Below are positions 9,424-19,628 of a stretch of 64,000 bases of DNA, piece after piece. The DNA is taken from the NCBI RefSeq assembly GCF_002217285.1, contig NZ_MUGW01000008.1, positions 101,036-165,035 on the forward strand. Direction: 5' to 3'. The notes beneath the pieces are model-generated. The model ran no database searches and was not told the origin of the DNA. It saw nothing but the letters and a program-made list of their open reading frames with translations. The number at the start of each line of letters is the position of its first letter. The first letter of the stretch is position 1. The DNA comes from Flavobacterium hercynium. Its GTDB lineage: Bacteria; Bacteroidota; Bacteroidia; Flavobacteriales; Flavobacteriaceae. The position numbers and the translations under genes were made by a program.

Positions 9424-11724
9424 ATGGCTACTACAAAAAACAATCAAAAAACGAGTAAAGATATCAACTACTATAAAAAGAAATTCTGGAAGGTTTTTGC
9501 TTTCAGTCTCGCAGCTGGTCTGGCTTTCTTTTTATTTGCTTCATGGGGATTATTTGGTTCCATGCCTTCTTTTGAAGATTTGGAAAATCCGGACTCCAAT
9601 TTAGCTACCGAAATTATTTCATCTGATGGCGTTGTTATCGGAAAGTATTTTAAAACAAACAGATCGCAGCTTAAATATTCAGACTTACCAAAAAATCTGG
9701 TCGAAGCATTAGTTGCTACCGAAGATGCTCGTTTTTATGAGCATTCCGGAATTGACGGTCGTGGTACTTTGAGAGCTGTATTTAGTTTAGGAACAAACGG
9801 TGGAGCAAGTACACTAACCCAACAGTTAGCTAAACAATTGTTTCATGGTGAAGGGTCTAAGTTTTTGCCTTTCAGGATAGTACAAAAAATAAAAGAATGG
9901 ATTATCGCGATTCGTCTGGAGAGACAATATACCAAAAATGAAATTTTGGCGATGTATTGTAACGTTTATGATTTCGGAAATTATTCTGTTGGAGTGAGTT
10001 CTGCGGCACAAACGTATTTCTCAAAAGATCCCAAGGACTTATCTACCGACGAGTCTGCTATTTTGGTTGGGATGTTCAAAAACTCAGGATTATACAATCC
10101 GGTTAGAAACCCGGAAGGAGTAAAAAACCGTCGAAATGTAGTGCTTTCTCAAATGGTTAAAGCCAAAATGATCTCTAATGCTGAAAAAGAAAGATTACAG
10201 GCATTACCAATCGCATTGAAATTTAAGTTAGAAAGCCACCGTGAAGGAACGGCAACTTACTTTAGAGAGTACCTTCGTGACTACATGAAGAAATGGATGG
10301 CAGAGAATAAAAAACCAGACGGTTCAGATTATGATATCTACAAAGATGGTTTGAAAATCTACACTACTATCGATTCTAGAATGCAGCAATATGCTGAAGA
10401 AGCAGTTTACGCGCACATGAAAAACCTGCAACAGCAGTTTTTTATTGACATGAAAGGAAATAAAAATGCACCTTTCGTGAATATCACTCAAGCTGAGACA
10501 GACAGAATTATGATGCAGGCAATGAAAAATTCTGTTCGTTGGGCAATCTTAAAAGATTTAGATAAAAGCGAAGAAGATATTATTAATTCATTCAAAGTAA
10601 AAACAAAAATGCGCGTGTTTACCTGGAAAGGAGAACGTGATACGATCATGACACCGCTTGACTCAATTCGTTACTACAAACACTTCCTGCAATCAGGTTT
10701 AATGGCAATGGAACCACAAACCGGAAACATTAAAGCATGGGTTGGAGGTATTAATTACAAATATTTTCAATACGATCACGTAGGTCAGGGAGCAAGACAA
10801 GTTGGTTCTACATTCAAGCCTTTTGTTTATGCAACCGCTATCGAGCAACTGAATATGTCACCTTGCGATTCCATTCTTGACGGACCCTTTATAATTCGTA
10901 AAGGACGCCACAATGTAACTGCAGATTGGGAACCACGAAATTCTAATCATAGTTACCGCGGAATGGTAACCTTAAAACAAGGTTTGGCAGGTTCTATCAA
11001 TACCGTTTCTGCTAAATTAATTGACAGAACAGGTCCTGAAGCTGTGGTAGAACTTACCAAAAAATTAGGTGTTAAAACTAAAATTCCGGCTCAACCGGCG
11101 ATTGCATTAGGAGCTGTAGATATTACAGTTGAAGATATGGTTGGAGCATACAGCACATTTGCCAATCAAGGAGTGTATGTAAAACCACAATTCTTAAGCC
11201 GTATCGAAAACAAAAGCGGAGAGGTTATTTACGAACCAATTCCGGAATCGCATGATGTATTAAATAAAGATATTGCTTTTGCAGTAATCAAATTACTTCA
11301 AGGTGTAACTGAAACAGGTTCTGGTGCACGTTTACGTACGCAAGGCGGTGGAAGTGGAGATAAGCGTTGGACAGGATATCCATATTTGTTCAAAAATCCA
11401 ATTGCAGGTAAAACAGGAACAACACAAAACCAGTCAGATGGTTGGTTTATGGGAATGGTGCCTAACTTAGTAACAGGTGTTTGGGTTGGTTGTGAAGACC
11501 GTTCAGCACGTTTTAAAAGTTTAACCTACGGACAAGGAGCAACAGCAGCATTGCCGGTTTGGGGTTACTTCATGAAACTTTGTTATGCAGACAAAGGACT
11601 TCAGGTTTCTAAATCAGAATTTGAGCGTCCGGCGAACCTTTCTATCAAAGTAGATTGTTACAGTGCTCCAAAAATTAAAGACACTACACAAACAGAACAA
11701 AATACAGACGAATTCGAATTGTAA
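9424..11724 (+). CDS. Class A penicillin-binding protein 1A
   Basis: 766-aa bifunctional peptidoglycan synthase. One N-terminal membrane segment (about 20-42) is followed by a GT51 glycosyltransferase domain with EDARFYEHSGID and TLTQQLAKQLF (about 100-150). The transpeptidase domain (about 430-730) carries STFK (catalytic Ser), the SIN triad (GSINT) and KTGTTQ. It acts in the periplasm, anchored in the inner membrane. It lies 10 bp after gldH and ends at a strong hairpin terminator. Confidence 0.95.
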   Translation: MATTKNNQKTSKDINYYKKKFWKVFAFSLAAGLAFFLFASWGLFGSMPSFEDLENPDSNLATEIISSDGVVIGKYFKTNRSQLKYSDLPKNLVEALVATEDARFYEHSGIDGRGTLRAVFSLGTNGGASTLTQQLAKQLFHGEGSKFLPFRIVQKIKEWIIAIRLERQYTKNEILAMYCNVYDFGNYSVGVSSAAQTYFSKDPKDLSTDESAILVGMFKNSGLYNPVRNPEGVKNRRNVVLSQMVKAKMISNAEKERLQALPIALKFKLESHREGTATYFREYLRDYMKKWMAENKKPDGSDYDIYKDGLKIYTTIDSRMQQYAEEAVYAHMKNLQQQFFIDMKGNKNAPFVNITQAETDRIMMQAMKNSVRWAILKDLDKSEEDIINSFKVKTKMRVFTWKGERDTIMTPLDSIRYYKHFLQSGLMAMEPQTGNIKAWVGGINYKYFQYDHVGQGARQVGSTFKPFVYATAIEQLNMSPCDSILDGPFIIRKGRHNVTADWEPRNSNHSYRGMVTLKQGLAGSINTVSAKLIDRTGPEAVVELTKKLGVKTKIPAQPAIALGAVDITVEDMVGAYSTFANQGVYVKPQFLSRIENKSGEVIYEPIPESHDVLNKDIAFAVIKLLQGVTETGSGARLRTQGGGSGDKRWTGYPYLFKNPIAGKTGTTQNQSDGWFMGMVPNLVTGVWVGCEDRSARFKSLTYGQGATAALPVWGYFMKLCYADKGLQVSKSEFERPANLSIKVDCYSAPKIKDTTQTEQNTDEFEL

Positions 11725-11748
11725 AAAAGTTTTCGTTTCTAATATTAT

Positions 11749-11795
11749 AAAATCCTTTTGTAACTTCTGAAATTCAGAAAATACAAAAGGATTTT
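11749..11795. terminator. Rho-independent terminator after the PBP gene
   Basis: 14-bp outer stem (11749-11762 with 11782-11795) with an inner hairpin (TTCTGA/TCAGAA), ending in a T run. It lies 24 bp after the PBP stop codon. Confidence 0.8.
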
Positions 11796-11854
11796 TCTGT
11801 TATAGACGTAATTAAGCTGATTTTTATAAGGGCAAGCTACTTAATTTATGCTTT

Positions 11855-11881
11855 CCTAACAGGTTTCCAAAACCTGTTAGG
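11855..11881. repeat. Short palindromic intergenic repeat
   Basis: Perfect 12-bp inverted repeat (11855-11866 with 11870-11881) around a 3-base loop, core AACAGGTTT/AAACCTGTT. It has no T run and is free-standing between two transcription units. I believe such palindromes are common as dispersed repeats in flavobacterial genomes, but there is only one copy here. The rest of the 325-bp gap (11725-12049) holds the terminator and otherwise nothing I can identify. Confidence 0.6.
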
Positions 11882-12049
11882 TATTATAGGATCAATAGCA
11901 AAGACAGAGATAGTTTTAAAAAGAGCAGATTAGTATTCATTATGTTTTTAATTATAAAATCAGCGAATTATATTTTTTACGAAATCGTTATTTATAAATC
12001 TAAAAATCTTATTTTTATCAAAATTATACCACAATAAAGACAGTTTGTT

Positions 12050-12751
12050 ATGATAACAAAAAAAGTAAATAACGTTCAGGACGCTATATCAGGAGTTGAA
12101 ACCGGAATGACCATTATGTTTGGTGGTTTTGGTTTGTGCGGAATTCCCGAAAATACAATTGAAGCTTTGGTAAATACCACTATTTCAGATTTAACCTGTA
12201 TTTCGAATAATGCAGGTGTAGATGATTTTGGATTAGGATTGTTGTTACAGAAAAAGCAAATAAAGAAAATGATCTCTTCGTATGTGGGAGAAAATGCTGA
12301 GTTCGAACGTCAGATGCTTTCGGGTGAATTAGACGTTGAGCTTACACCACAAGGTACATTAGCAGAGCGTTGCCGTGCAGCTCAGGCTGGAATTCCGGCT
12401 TTCTTTACGCCAGCCGGTTACGGAACAGAAGTAGCGGAAGGGAAAGAAGTTCGTGAGTTCAACGGTAAAATGCACATTATGGAAGAAGCCTTCAAGGCGG
12501 ACTTTGCTATTGTTAAAGCATGGAAAGGGGACGAAGCGGGAAATCTTATTTTTAAAGGAACTGCCAGAAACTTCAACGCTTGTATGGCGGGTGCGGCAAA
12601 AATTACAATTGCTGAGGTTGAAGAGCTGGTTCCTGTTGGAACTTTAGATCCGAATCAAATACATATTCCCGGAATTATGGTACAACGTATTTTTCAGGGG
12701 GAGAAGTTTGAAAAACGTATCGAGCAAAGAACGGTAAGACAAAGAGCTTAA
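12050..12751 (+). CDS. scoA: 3-oxoacid CoA-transferase, subunit A
   Basis: 233-aa alpha subunit of a succinyl-CoA:3-oxoacid (acetoacetate) CoA-transferase. It shows the family pattern near the start ([16 protein letters not shown]) and [12 protein letters not shown]...FFTPAGYGT. With subunit B it moves CoA from succinyl-CoA to acetoacetate in ketone-body or branched-chain amino acid breakdown. Subunit B follows after 105 bp in the same direction. Cytoplasmic. The exact acyl acceptor cannot be read from the sequence. Confidence 0.9.
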   Translation: MITKKVNNVQDAISGVETGMTIMFGGFGLCGIPENTIEALVNTTISDLTCISNNAGVDDFGLGLLLQKKQIKKMISSYVGENAEFERQMLSGELDVELTPQGTLAERCRAAQAGIPAFFTPAGYGTEVAEGKEVREFNGKMHIMEEAFKADFAIVKAWKGDEAGNLIFKGTARNFNACMAGAAKITIAEVEELVPVGTLDPNQIHIPGIMVQRIFQGEKFEKRIEQRTVRQRA

Positions 12752-12856
12752 TTTGATAATTGAGATAATTTGATAATTAGATAATGCTTGCTTTTCGCGA
12801 TCTAAAGAATTATCTAATTTTCTAATTGACACATTAATAATTGAACATTAAAAAAT
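12752..12856. repeat. AT-rich inverted repeat between the CoA-transferase subunits
   Basis: The gap holds iterations of TTGATAATT/TAGATAAT and an 11-bp inverted repeat (12775-12785 with 12809-12819). It looks like a small palindromic insertion rather than a terminator, since there is no GC stem. It may shape the intercistronic RNA. Confidence 0.45.
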
Positions 12857-13513
12857 ATGTTGACAAAAGAAGATATTGCAAAACGAATTGCTAAAGAAGT
12901 AAAAGACCGATACTTTGTTAATTTAGGAATTGGAATTCCTACTTTGGTAGCCAATTACGTCAGAGAAGATATTGCTGTAGAGTTTCAGAGTGAAAACGGT
13001 GTTCTGGGAATGGGACCTTTTCCTTTTGCCGGAGAAGAAGATGCCGATATTATAAATGCAGGAAAACAAACGATTACTACACTTCCGGGTGCAAGTTTCT
13101 TTGATTCTGCTTTTAGTTTTGGAATGATCCGCAGCCAAAAAGTAGATTTGACTATTCTTGGTGCTATGGAAGTTTCTGAAAATGGTGATATCGCCAATTG
13201 GAAGATTCCGGGTAAAATGGTGAAAGGAATGGGAGGCGCTATGGATCTGGTAGCTTCTGCAGAAAATATTATTGTAGCGATGATGCATGTTAATAAAGCT
13301 GGAGAATCTAAAATATTAAAGAAATGCAGCTTGCCATTAACGGGTGTAGGATGTGTAAAAAAGGTTGTAACTGAGCTGGCAGTGCTCGAAGTGACTAAAA
13401 ATGGTTTTAAGCTCTTAGAACGCGCGCCAGGTATTTCTGTGGAGCATATTATAGCTTCGACAGAAGCAGAATTAATAATTGAAGGTGAAATTCCTGAAAT
13501 GGATATCAGGTAA
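12857..13513 (+). CDS. scoB: 3-oxoacid CoA-transferase, subunit B
   Basis: 218-aa beta subunit. The catalytic glutamate that forms the CoA thioester is E46 in QSENGVLGMG, and NLGIGIPTLV lies just before it, as is standard for this family. Its partner subunit A lies just upstream. The gene ends 21 bp before a hairpin terminator. Confidence 0.92.
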   Translation: MLTKEDIAKRIAKEVKDRYFVNLGIGIPTLVANYVREDIAVEFQSENGVLGMGPFPFAGEEDADIINAGKQTITTLPGASFFDSAFSFGMIRSQKVDLTILGAMEVSENGDIANWKIPGKMVKGMGGAMDLVASAENIIVAMMHVNKAGESKILKKCSLPLTGVGCVKKVVTELAVLEVTKNGFKLLERAPGISVEHIIASTEAELIIEGEIPEMDIR

Positions 13514-13534
13514 TACTTTCTTAAAAAATACTTC

Positions 13535-13567
13535 AAAGCCAGCTTTTTATAAGGCTGGCTTTTTTTG
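13535..13567 (+). terminator. Rho-independent terminator after scoB
   Basis: 9-bp stem (13535-13543 with 13554-13562; core AGCCAGC/GCTGGCT), 10-base loop and a run of seven T. Confidence 0.85.
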
Positions 13568-13740
13568 TAGGATAAATTTAAATGACTATGTGAGTATAAA
13601 ATTAAGGTTTAGTACTTATTTGTAAGTATTAATAATTCAAATTGTCTAAAAATAAGTATAAAAATGAGTTTTTGGGGCTTCTGTTTGATTAATTCTTACA
13701 AAATGTTAAATAAATGTGAATTTAAAGTAAAAAGGATTGC

Positions 13741-13797
13741 ATTTCATCGATTAACGGCAAATTTCATCGATTAAGTGATTAAAACAAAATACCTTTA
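13741..13797 (+). promoter_or_regulatory. Tandem 14-bp direct repeats ahead of a candidate promoter
   Basis: ATTTCATCGATTAA occurs at 13741-13754 and again at 13761-13774, a period of 20 bp or about two helical turns. A -7-like TACCTTTA sits at 13790-13797. The second copy falls where the -33 element would be. This is the usual arrangement for a dimeric activator site; the regulator is unknown. The start codon of the M4 protease is at 13875. Confidence 0.55.
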
Positions 13798-13874
13798 ACC
13801 TTGAATTAAGTATTTACTTACTATTGAGTATTTATTTGTAATTAATTTAACCAAACTCAAAACAAACATTTATT

Positions 13875-16655
13875 ATGGAAAGAAAATTACCAAAAATGAT
13901 TACAACTGCGGTTGTGCTTACTTTCTCTTTCTCTGCATTTGCGCAGATTACTGACAAACGGATTAGTCAAAAGAGTGTTTCAGAAAACGGGCAACCGAAT
14001 TTAATTACCTTCAGTGATAAGTCAACCTACAAAGGCTCAGAGTCACAAAAAATCTTCAAAGAGCAATTGGGCTTAAAAGACAACCAGATTTTCTCTAAAA
14101 TCAGAACAGAATCAGACAAGCAAGGATATACACATGAAAAGTTTCAGTTGTATGAACAAGGAATAAAAGTTGAATTTGCTAATTATACTTTACATTCAAA
14201 AGAGGGGAAAGTAGTTTCGATGAACGGAGAATATTACAATCTTGAAAATGTAAAAACAACACCTAAATTATCCAGTCAGGCAGCTTTTAACAGAGCAGTA
14301 GCACATACAGGTGCTCAAAAATACTTGTGGGAATCTCCTGCAGATGCCGCTGCATTAGGATATGAAAAACCAAAAGGAGAACTGGTACTTCTGCCTGCAA
14401 TGGAAGAACAAGGCCAGGAAAGAAAAAGTGATATCGTACGTTTAGCGTATAAATTTGATATCTATGCTACAAATCCAGTAAGCCGTGGTGATCTTTATAT
14501 AGATGCTGAAACAGGAAAAGCCTTGTTTTATAATGCAACGATCAAACATCTTGGAGAGCATAGCCATGGTGCAAAGAAAACTTCTGCTCATAAACATGCA
14601 GAAATAGCAGCAGCTAAATCAGCACTTGTTGCGGGAACCGCGGCTACACGTTATAGCGGAACTCAAACTATTGAAACTACTTTAAGCGGATCATCATACA
14701 TTTTGTTAGATGGAACTCGTGGAGGTGGTGTTCAAACGTATAATTCTGCCAGAACAGCAACGTATCCAACAACCAATTTTTCAGATGCTGATAATAACTG
14801 GACAGCAGCAGAATATAACAATACCAATAAAGACAATGGAGCACTCGATGCACATTGGGGAGCTGAAATGACTTATGATTACTGGTCAGCCGTACACGGA
14901 AGAAATAGTTTTGATAATGCCGGTGCAAAAATTAGAAGTTATGTACATTACAATTTGATTGCTGCCGGATATTCAAGTAATAATAATGCATTTTGGAACG
15001 GAAGTGTAATGACGTACGGAGACGGAAGCGGAACAGGAGGTTTTGATATTCTGACTTCACTTGATGTTGCCGGACACGAAATAGGTCATGCTATTTGTAC
15101 GTATACTGCAAATCTTGCTTATCAAAGAGAATCGGGAGCAATGAACGAAGCTTTCTCTGATATTTGGGCGGCTTGTATTGAAAACCGTTCAGCACCAACA
15201 AAACAGATTTGGCTGGTAGGTGAAGATATTGAAAGAAGAAGCGGTCACGTAGCTTTGCGTTCTATGAGTAATCCAAAAGCAGAAGGGCAACCGGATACTT
15301 ACGGAGGAACCAACTGGATTAATGTAAATTGTACACCTACCGGAAATAATGATTATTGTGGTGTTCACACCAATTCAGGAGTATTAAATCACTGGTTTTA
15401 TATTCTGTCTGTTGGAAAAACAGGAACGAATGATATCGGAAGTTCATACAGCGTAACCGGAATCACAATCGCGAAAGCAGAGAAAATTGCATATCGTTTA
15501 GAAAGTCTTTATTTGGGTGCTAACTCCACTTTTGCAAATGCACGTACTTTTGGTATTCAATCGGCTATCGAATTATACGGAGCAGGTTCTGCTGAGGTGA
15601 TTGCAACAACAAATGCATTTTATGCTATTGGAGTAGGAGCGGCTTATTCAGCATCGACAGATATTACAGCACCAACAACGCCGGCATCTTTAGCGGCTTC
15701 TGGTACAACTGGAACAACAACAAATCTAACATGGACAGCATCTACAGATAATGTTGCCGTAACAGGTTACAACATTTACCAAGGAACAACACTTTTAGGA
15801 TCATCTACAACAACGAGCTACACCGTAACAGGATTGTCAGCTTTAACAGCTTATACTTTTACAGTAAAAGCTAAAGATGCAGCCGGAAATCTTTCTGCAT
15901 CAAGCAACGCTGTAAATGTGACTACGCTTGCTAATAGTGTGAGCTATTGTACATCTCAGGGAAATAGTACTGCAGATGAAAGAATTGGAAAAGTAGTATT
16001 TGGTACAATCAATAATACTTCTACAGGATCAGCGGGTTATGAAAACTTTACATCTATTTCTACAAACGCTGCAAGAGGAACGGCGTATACTATAACCATT
16101 ACACCGTCATGGACATCTACGACGTATAGTGAAGGTTATGCTGTTTTTATTGATTATAACCAAGATGGTGATTTTGCAGATTCAGGCGAAACTGTTTGGA
16201 CAAAAGCAACTTCAACAACAACTCCGGTAACTGGAACTATTACTATTCCGGCAACAGCAACTTTAGGAACAACAAGATTAAGAGTTTCTATGAAGTACAA
16301 CGGAATTCCGGGTTCATGTGAGGCTTTCTCTTACGGACAAGTAGAAGATTATTCTGTAAACATTACAGCTTCAGGAGCAATTGTAACTCAGGAAATCGTG
16401 AGCGATGTAGCCACAGCAGCACAAGTTTTTGCTTTCACTTTATATCCAAATCCTACAGCTGGAGATTTAAATATTGTACCAGCTGAGCCTGGTGTATATG
16501 GTTATAGAATTTTGAATACTATAGGACAGGAACTAGATTCAGGAATTCTTTCTTCAGATAATTACGTTGATGTAAGTAATTTTTCTGCAGGAGTTTACTT
16601 TTTTGAATTAGATAATGGTGTTAGAAAACTCGTTAAGAAGTTTGTTAAGCAATAA
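13875..16655 (+). CDS. Secreted M4 (thermolysin-type) metalloprotease with T9SS tail
   Basis: 926 aa. A signal peptide (to about residue 23, ending FAQ) and an FTP/PepSY-type propeptide (about 35-220) come first. The M4 catalytic domain (about 255-590) carries zinc motif HEIGH with H401, E402 and H405; E425 in NEAFSD is the third ligand, at the thermolysin spacing. A fibronectin type III domain (about 597-687), a GEVED-type beta domain (about 690-835) and a type IX secretion C-terminal sorting domain (about 855-926, starting LYPNPTAGDLNI) follow. It is therefore exported across the inner membrane by Sec and across the outer membrane by T9SS. Tandem repeats upstream suggest regulation. Confidence 0.95.
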   Translation: MERKLPKMITTAVVLTFSFSAFAQITDKRISQKSVSENGQPNLITFSDKSTYKGSESQKIFKEQLGLKDNQIFSKIRTESDKQGYTHEKFQLYEQGIKVEFANYTLHSKEGKVVSMNGEYYNLENVKTTPKLSSQAAFNRAVAHTGAQKYLWESPADAAALGYEKPKGELVLLPAMEEQGQERKSDIVRLAYKFDIYATNPVSRGDLYIDAETGKALFYNATIKHLGEHSHGAKKTSAHKHAEIAAAKSALVAGTAATRYSGTQTIETTLSGSSYILLDGTRGGGVQTYNSARTATYPTTNFSDADNNWTAAEYNNTNKDNGALDAHWGAEMTYDYWSAVHGRNSFDNAGAKIRSYVHYNLIAAGYSSNNNAFWNGSVMTYGDGSGTGGFDILTSLDVAGHEIGHAICTYTANLAYQRESGAMNEAFSDIWAACIENRSAPTKQIWLVGEDIERRSGHVALRSMSNPKAEGQPDTYGGTNWINVNCTPTGNNDYCGVHTNSGVLNHWFYILSVGKTGTNDIGSSYSVTGITIAKAEKIAYRLESLYLGANSTFANARTFGIQSAIELYGAGSAEVIATTNAFYAIGVGAAYSASTDITAPTTPASLAASGTTGTTTNLTWTASTDNVAVTGYNIYQGTTLLGSSTTTSYTVTGLSALTAYTFTVKAKDAAGNLSASSNAVNVTTLANSVSYCTSQGNSTADERIGKVVFGTINNTSTGSAGYENFTSISTNAARGTAYTITITPSWTSTTYSEGYAVFIDYNQDGDFADSGETVWTKATSTTTPVTGTITIPATATLGTTRLRVSMKYNGIPGSCEAFSYGQVEDYSVNITASGAIVTQEIVSDVATAAQVFAFTLYPNPTAGDLNIVPAEPGVYGYRILNTIGQELDSGILSSDNYVDVSNFSAGVYFFELDNGVRKLVKKFVKQ

Positions 16656-16676
16656 TATTTTGTGTTAGTTAAAAGC

Positions 16677-16707
16677 AAAAACCGCCTAGTTTTCTTAGGC
16701 GGTTTTT
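16677..16707. terminator. Terminator between convergent genes
   Basis: 12-bp stem (16677-16688 with 16696-16707; core ACCGCCTA/TAGGCGGT) flanked by A and T runs, so usable on both strands. It lies between the M4 protease and the convergent TonB receptor. Confidence 0.85.
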
Positions 16708-16763
16708 CTTGTTTATGCGGTAAAGTGTTTTTGCTCAAGGCAAAAGTATGTTCTCTTTAAATA

Positions 16764-19418
16764 TTATAAAGTAAAACTTAATCTTCCGAAATAATAAGCT
16801 CCGGTAGTTCCCATTTGTACAGGCGCGTATTGGAATACGTTGTAATAGCTGTTTTCATAAATTTGTCTGTCAGGAAAAATGTCAAACAAATTGTTCGCTC
16901 CTAAAGCAACCTGAATTTTTGGCGTAAGCTTGTAAGCAACAGTCATATCCGTTACTACCTTTCCATCGTGCTTCTGAATACCTCCAAAAGGAAATCCATC
17001 ACGAACCACTTGTCCAAAGTAAGTGTTTCTTAATAAGAAATTCCATTTATCCAGACTGTAATTTACAGCAAAAGTTCCTTTATGTTTTGGCGTATTGGTT
17101 TCAATTAAGCTTCTTTCCTGTGGTCCGTAGTAAACATCTTCCTGACCTGCAAATAAAGCAGGAATGTTATTCAGCTGATCATCAACTTTGTTGTCGTTGT
17201 AATTGTAAAGTAAAGAAAAGTTCATTTTACCTTTTCCAACATTTACATCATAGTCAATTACCACATCAAGTCCGTTTGTCGTTGTGTTGATCGCATTCGT
17301 AAAAAAACGACCAGTCTGTACGCCGTAATTAGCAAATAAATCGCGAAGTTCAGGAACTGGCTCCCCAAAGGCATCATTTCCTAAATTACCGGTAAGGATA
17401 ATTCGGTTATCGATTCTAATGTGATAGTAATCAGCCGTAATGTGCAATTGTTTGGTTGGAGAATACATGATTCCAAAACTATAATTTCTGGAAGTTTCTT
17501 CTTTTAATTTAGGGATTCCAAGCTGTTGTGCAACTTCGCTGTCGTTTCTAAAAATACCCGAATTCAGGATTTGTCCGTCGACAACGTCAGTACCGATATT
17601 ATTAAAGTATTGCTGATGCAAAGATGGCGCTCTAAAGCCAGTACTCACAGCACCACGAACCGATAGATTGTCAAGAATTTTGTATCGGGCAGATAATTTT
17701 CCGTTAATTGTATTTCCAAAATCGCTGTAATCTTCATAACGTCCTGCAACTCCCACTAAGAATTTTTCTGTAATATCAGCTTCAACATCAGCATAAACGC
17801 CAACACTGTTTCTGTTTTTATCAACCTCATTCAAAGGAGAAAATCCAGGGAATGATTGCGCACCCCCATCAATGTAAGAAGCCTCTTCACCTGGAACGAT
17901 TTTGTATTTTTCAAAACGATATTCAGCTCCAAAGGCAACATTCAATCCATTGAAGATATCTTTGTACAATCGGGAGGCATCTGCATTTACGGTGTTTTGA
18001 AGGAAAGAATGATTTCCCGCTTTAAAATCAGTTGGGCTATTATCTCCTAATGAAAAGTTATTGGTGTTAGAAACATCGTAAACAAATTTGTTCTGACCAA
18101 TTGTATTGCTCAAGTCTAATTTCCATTCTCCAAATTTAAATTTGAATCCAAAAGAAGACGAAAGATCCGTTACAACAGAGTTTAGTTCCGGTTGAAAACC
18201 AAAAGGGAAAAGAGAAGCGACAACACTTTCGGTTTCGCTAGGCAAACGTCTGAAACCGTATCCGGTTCCGGTTCTGTGGCTGACACCTCCGGAAGCGTAA
18301 AATTCGATCTGATCGTTTAATGGTATAGCCGCATTAAAGAAACCCTGAATGTTTTGAATTTTAGCATCTCCAATCTGGAAATTAAAATCATCGCGTTTTA
18401 ATCCGTTTTGAGCCAATAAATTATCGTCAAACTGACGTGATTGCGCAGGATCATCGGCAAAATCATAAGCAAAATAATTGTTATTAGCAGATTGATCAAA
18501 AATAATCAGGTTGTGATTTTTAGAACGATTCGTTTTCTGACGATCATTAAACTCAGCCGTTACATTGATAAAACCACCATTGTTTCCAATTTTAGAACCA
18601 TAGTTTAAATTGATGTTTGTCGTTTGACCATCATTTCTGGAAGTACTGCCATATGTTGCATTCGCTTCTAGTCCTGCATTATCCTTCAATACCAAATTGA
18701 TCACACCCGCAATAGCATCTGAACCGTATTGTGCGGCCGCTCCATCACGTAAAACTTCAATTCTTTTGATAGCCGATGCCGGAATAGCACTAAGGTCAGT
18801 ACCAACAGAACCATTTCCAACAGTATTTTGATAATTTACTAATGACGTAGTATGTCTTCTTTTTCCGTTTACCAAAACCAAAACCTGATCTGGTCCTAAA
18901 CCTCTTAAAGAAGCAGGGTCAATATGTTCTGTTCCGTCAGCAGACGATTGTCTGTTTGAATTGAAAGAAGGAATCAAGTACGTTAAGATATCATTCGTTG
19001 TTGTTTGCGGAGAAGTATTTCTAATTTTTGCCAGATTTACTACATCTACAGGAACTGCCGTTTCGAGTTTGCTCTTATTTGGATTTCTGCTTCCCACCAC
19101 GACAATTTCGTCCAGGCTGTTACTTTCAAAAAGCAATTGCACTTCAATAACAGGATCTTTGGCAACAACTTCTTTGGTCTGGTAGCCGAATAAAGAAACA
19201 ATTAATGTTGGCGTATTGTTTGAAGCCGTTATCGTAAATTTCCCTAAAGCATCACTCGTTGTGCTGGTTTGAGTTCCTTTTACCAGAATGGTTGCAAATT
19301 CTAACGGATTTCCGTTGTCACTGATAATAGTTCCCTTAATCTCATGACTTTGTGCAAAAAACAAAGTACTTGATAAAGTGAAAATTGCTGTAATGGCAAT
19401 TTTTAGTTTCTTTCTCAT
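16764..19418 (-). CDS. TonB-dependent outer-membrane receptor
   Basis: About 884 aa from ATG at 19418. An in-frame TTG 51 bp further up would extend it, but the signal peptide MRKKLKIAITAIF...FFAQ starts at this ATG. A carboxypeptidase-regulatory-like beta domain (about 25-105; GTIISDNGNPLEFATILVKG), a plug domain (about 115-240; GLGPDQVLVLVNGKRR) and a 22-strand barrel follow; the chain ends in Phe-Thr-Leu. It imports a ligand across the outer membrane with TonB energy. No SusD-like partner or siderophore gene is adjacent, so the substrate is open. Confidence 0.9.
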   Translation of the reverse strand: MRKKLKIAITAIFTLSSTLFFAQSHEIKGTIISDNGNPLEFATILVKGTQTSTTSDALGKFTITASNNTPTLIVSLFGYQTKEVVAKDPVIEVQLLFESNSLDEIVVVGSRNPNKSKLETAVPVDVVNLAKIRNTSPQTTTNDILTYLIPSFNSNRQSSADGTEHIDPASLRGLGPDQVLVLVNGKRRHTTSLVNYQNTVGNGSVGTDLSAIPASAIKRIEVLRDGAAAQYGSDAIAGVINLVLKDNAGLEANATYGSTSRNDGQTTNINLNYGSKIGNNGGFINVTAEFNDRQKTNRSKNHNLIIFDQSANNNYFAYDFADDPAQSRQFDDNLLAQNGLKRDDFNFQIGDAKIQNIQGFFNAAIPLNDQIEFYASGGVSHRTGTGYGFRRLPSETESVVASLFPFGFQPELNSVVTDLSSSFGFKFKFGEWKLDLSNTIGQNKFVYDVSNTNNFSLGDNSPTDFKAGNHSFLQNTVNADASRLYKDIFNGLNVAFGAEYRFEKYKIVPGEEASYIDGGAQSFPGFSPLNEVDKNRNSVGVYADVEADITEKFLVGVAGRYEDYSDFGNTINGKLSARYKILDNLSVRGAVSTGFRAPSLHQQYFNNIGTDVVDGQILNSGIFRNDSEVAQQLGIPKLKEETSRNYSFGIMYSPTKQLHITADYYHIRIDNRIILTGNLGNDAFGEPVPELRDLFANYGVQTGRFFTNAINTTTNGLDVVIDYDVNVGKGKMNFSLLYNYNDNKVDDQLNNIPALFAGQEDVYYGPQERSLIETNTPKHKGTFAVNYSLDKWNFLLRNTYFGQVVRDGFPFGGIQKHDGKVVTDMTVAYKLTPKIQVALGANNLFDIFPDRQIYENSYYNVFQYAPVQMGTTGAYYFGRLSFTL

Positions 19419-19597
19419 AGGATAAGTTTGGTTTTGTATAACGTAAAATTTGTATGCACTGTAAAGCAAAAGACTAATTGTCTAGTATTTACATAGGGTA
19501 ATGAATAAAATGCAAATGTAATTGTAAAAAACCAAAATTGATTTATAAAATAGTGTTTTTTATAAATTCTTCCTGTCAATTTTTAGATTTAATGAAA

Positions 19598-19605
19598 TAC
19601 CTTTG
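19598..19605 (+). promoter_or_regulatory. -7 promoter element of the SAM-hydrolase-family gene
   Basis: TACCTTTG matches the Bacteroidota -7 consensus 24 bp before the start codon. The -33 region is weak. Confidence 0.5.
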
Positions 19606-19628
19606 CATAAATTCTAAAAAGAGAAAAA

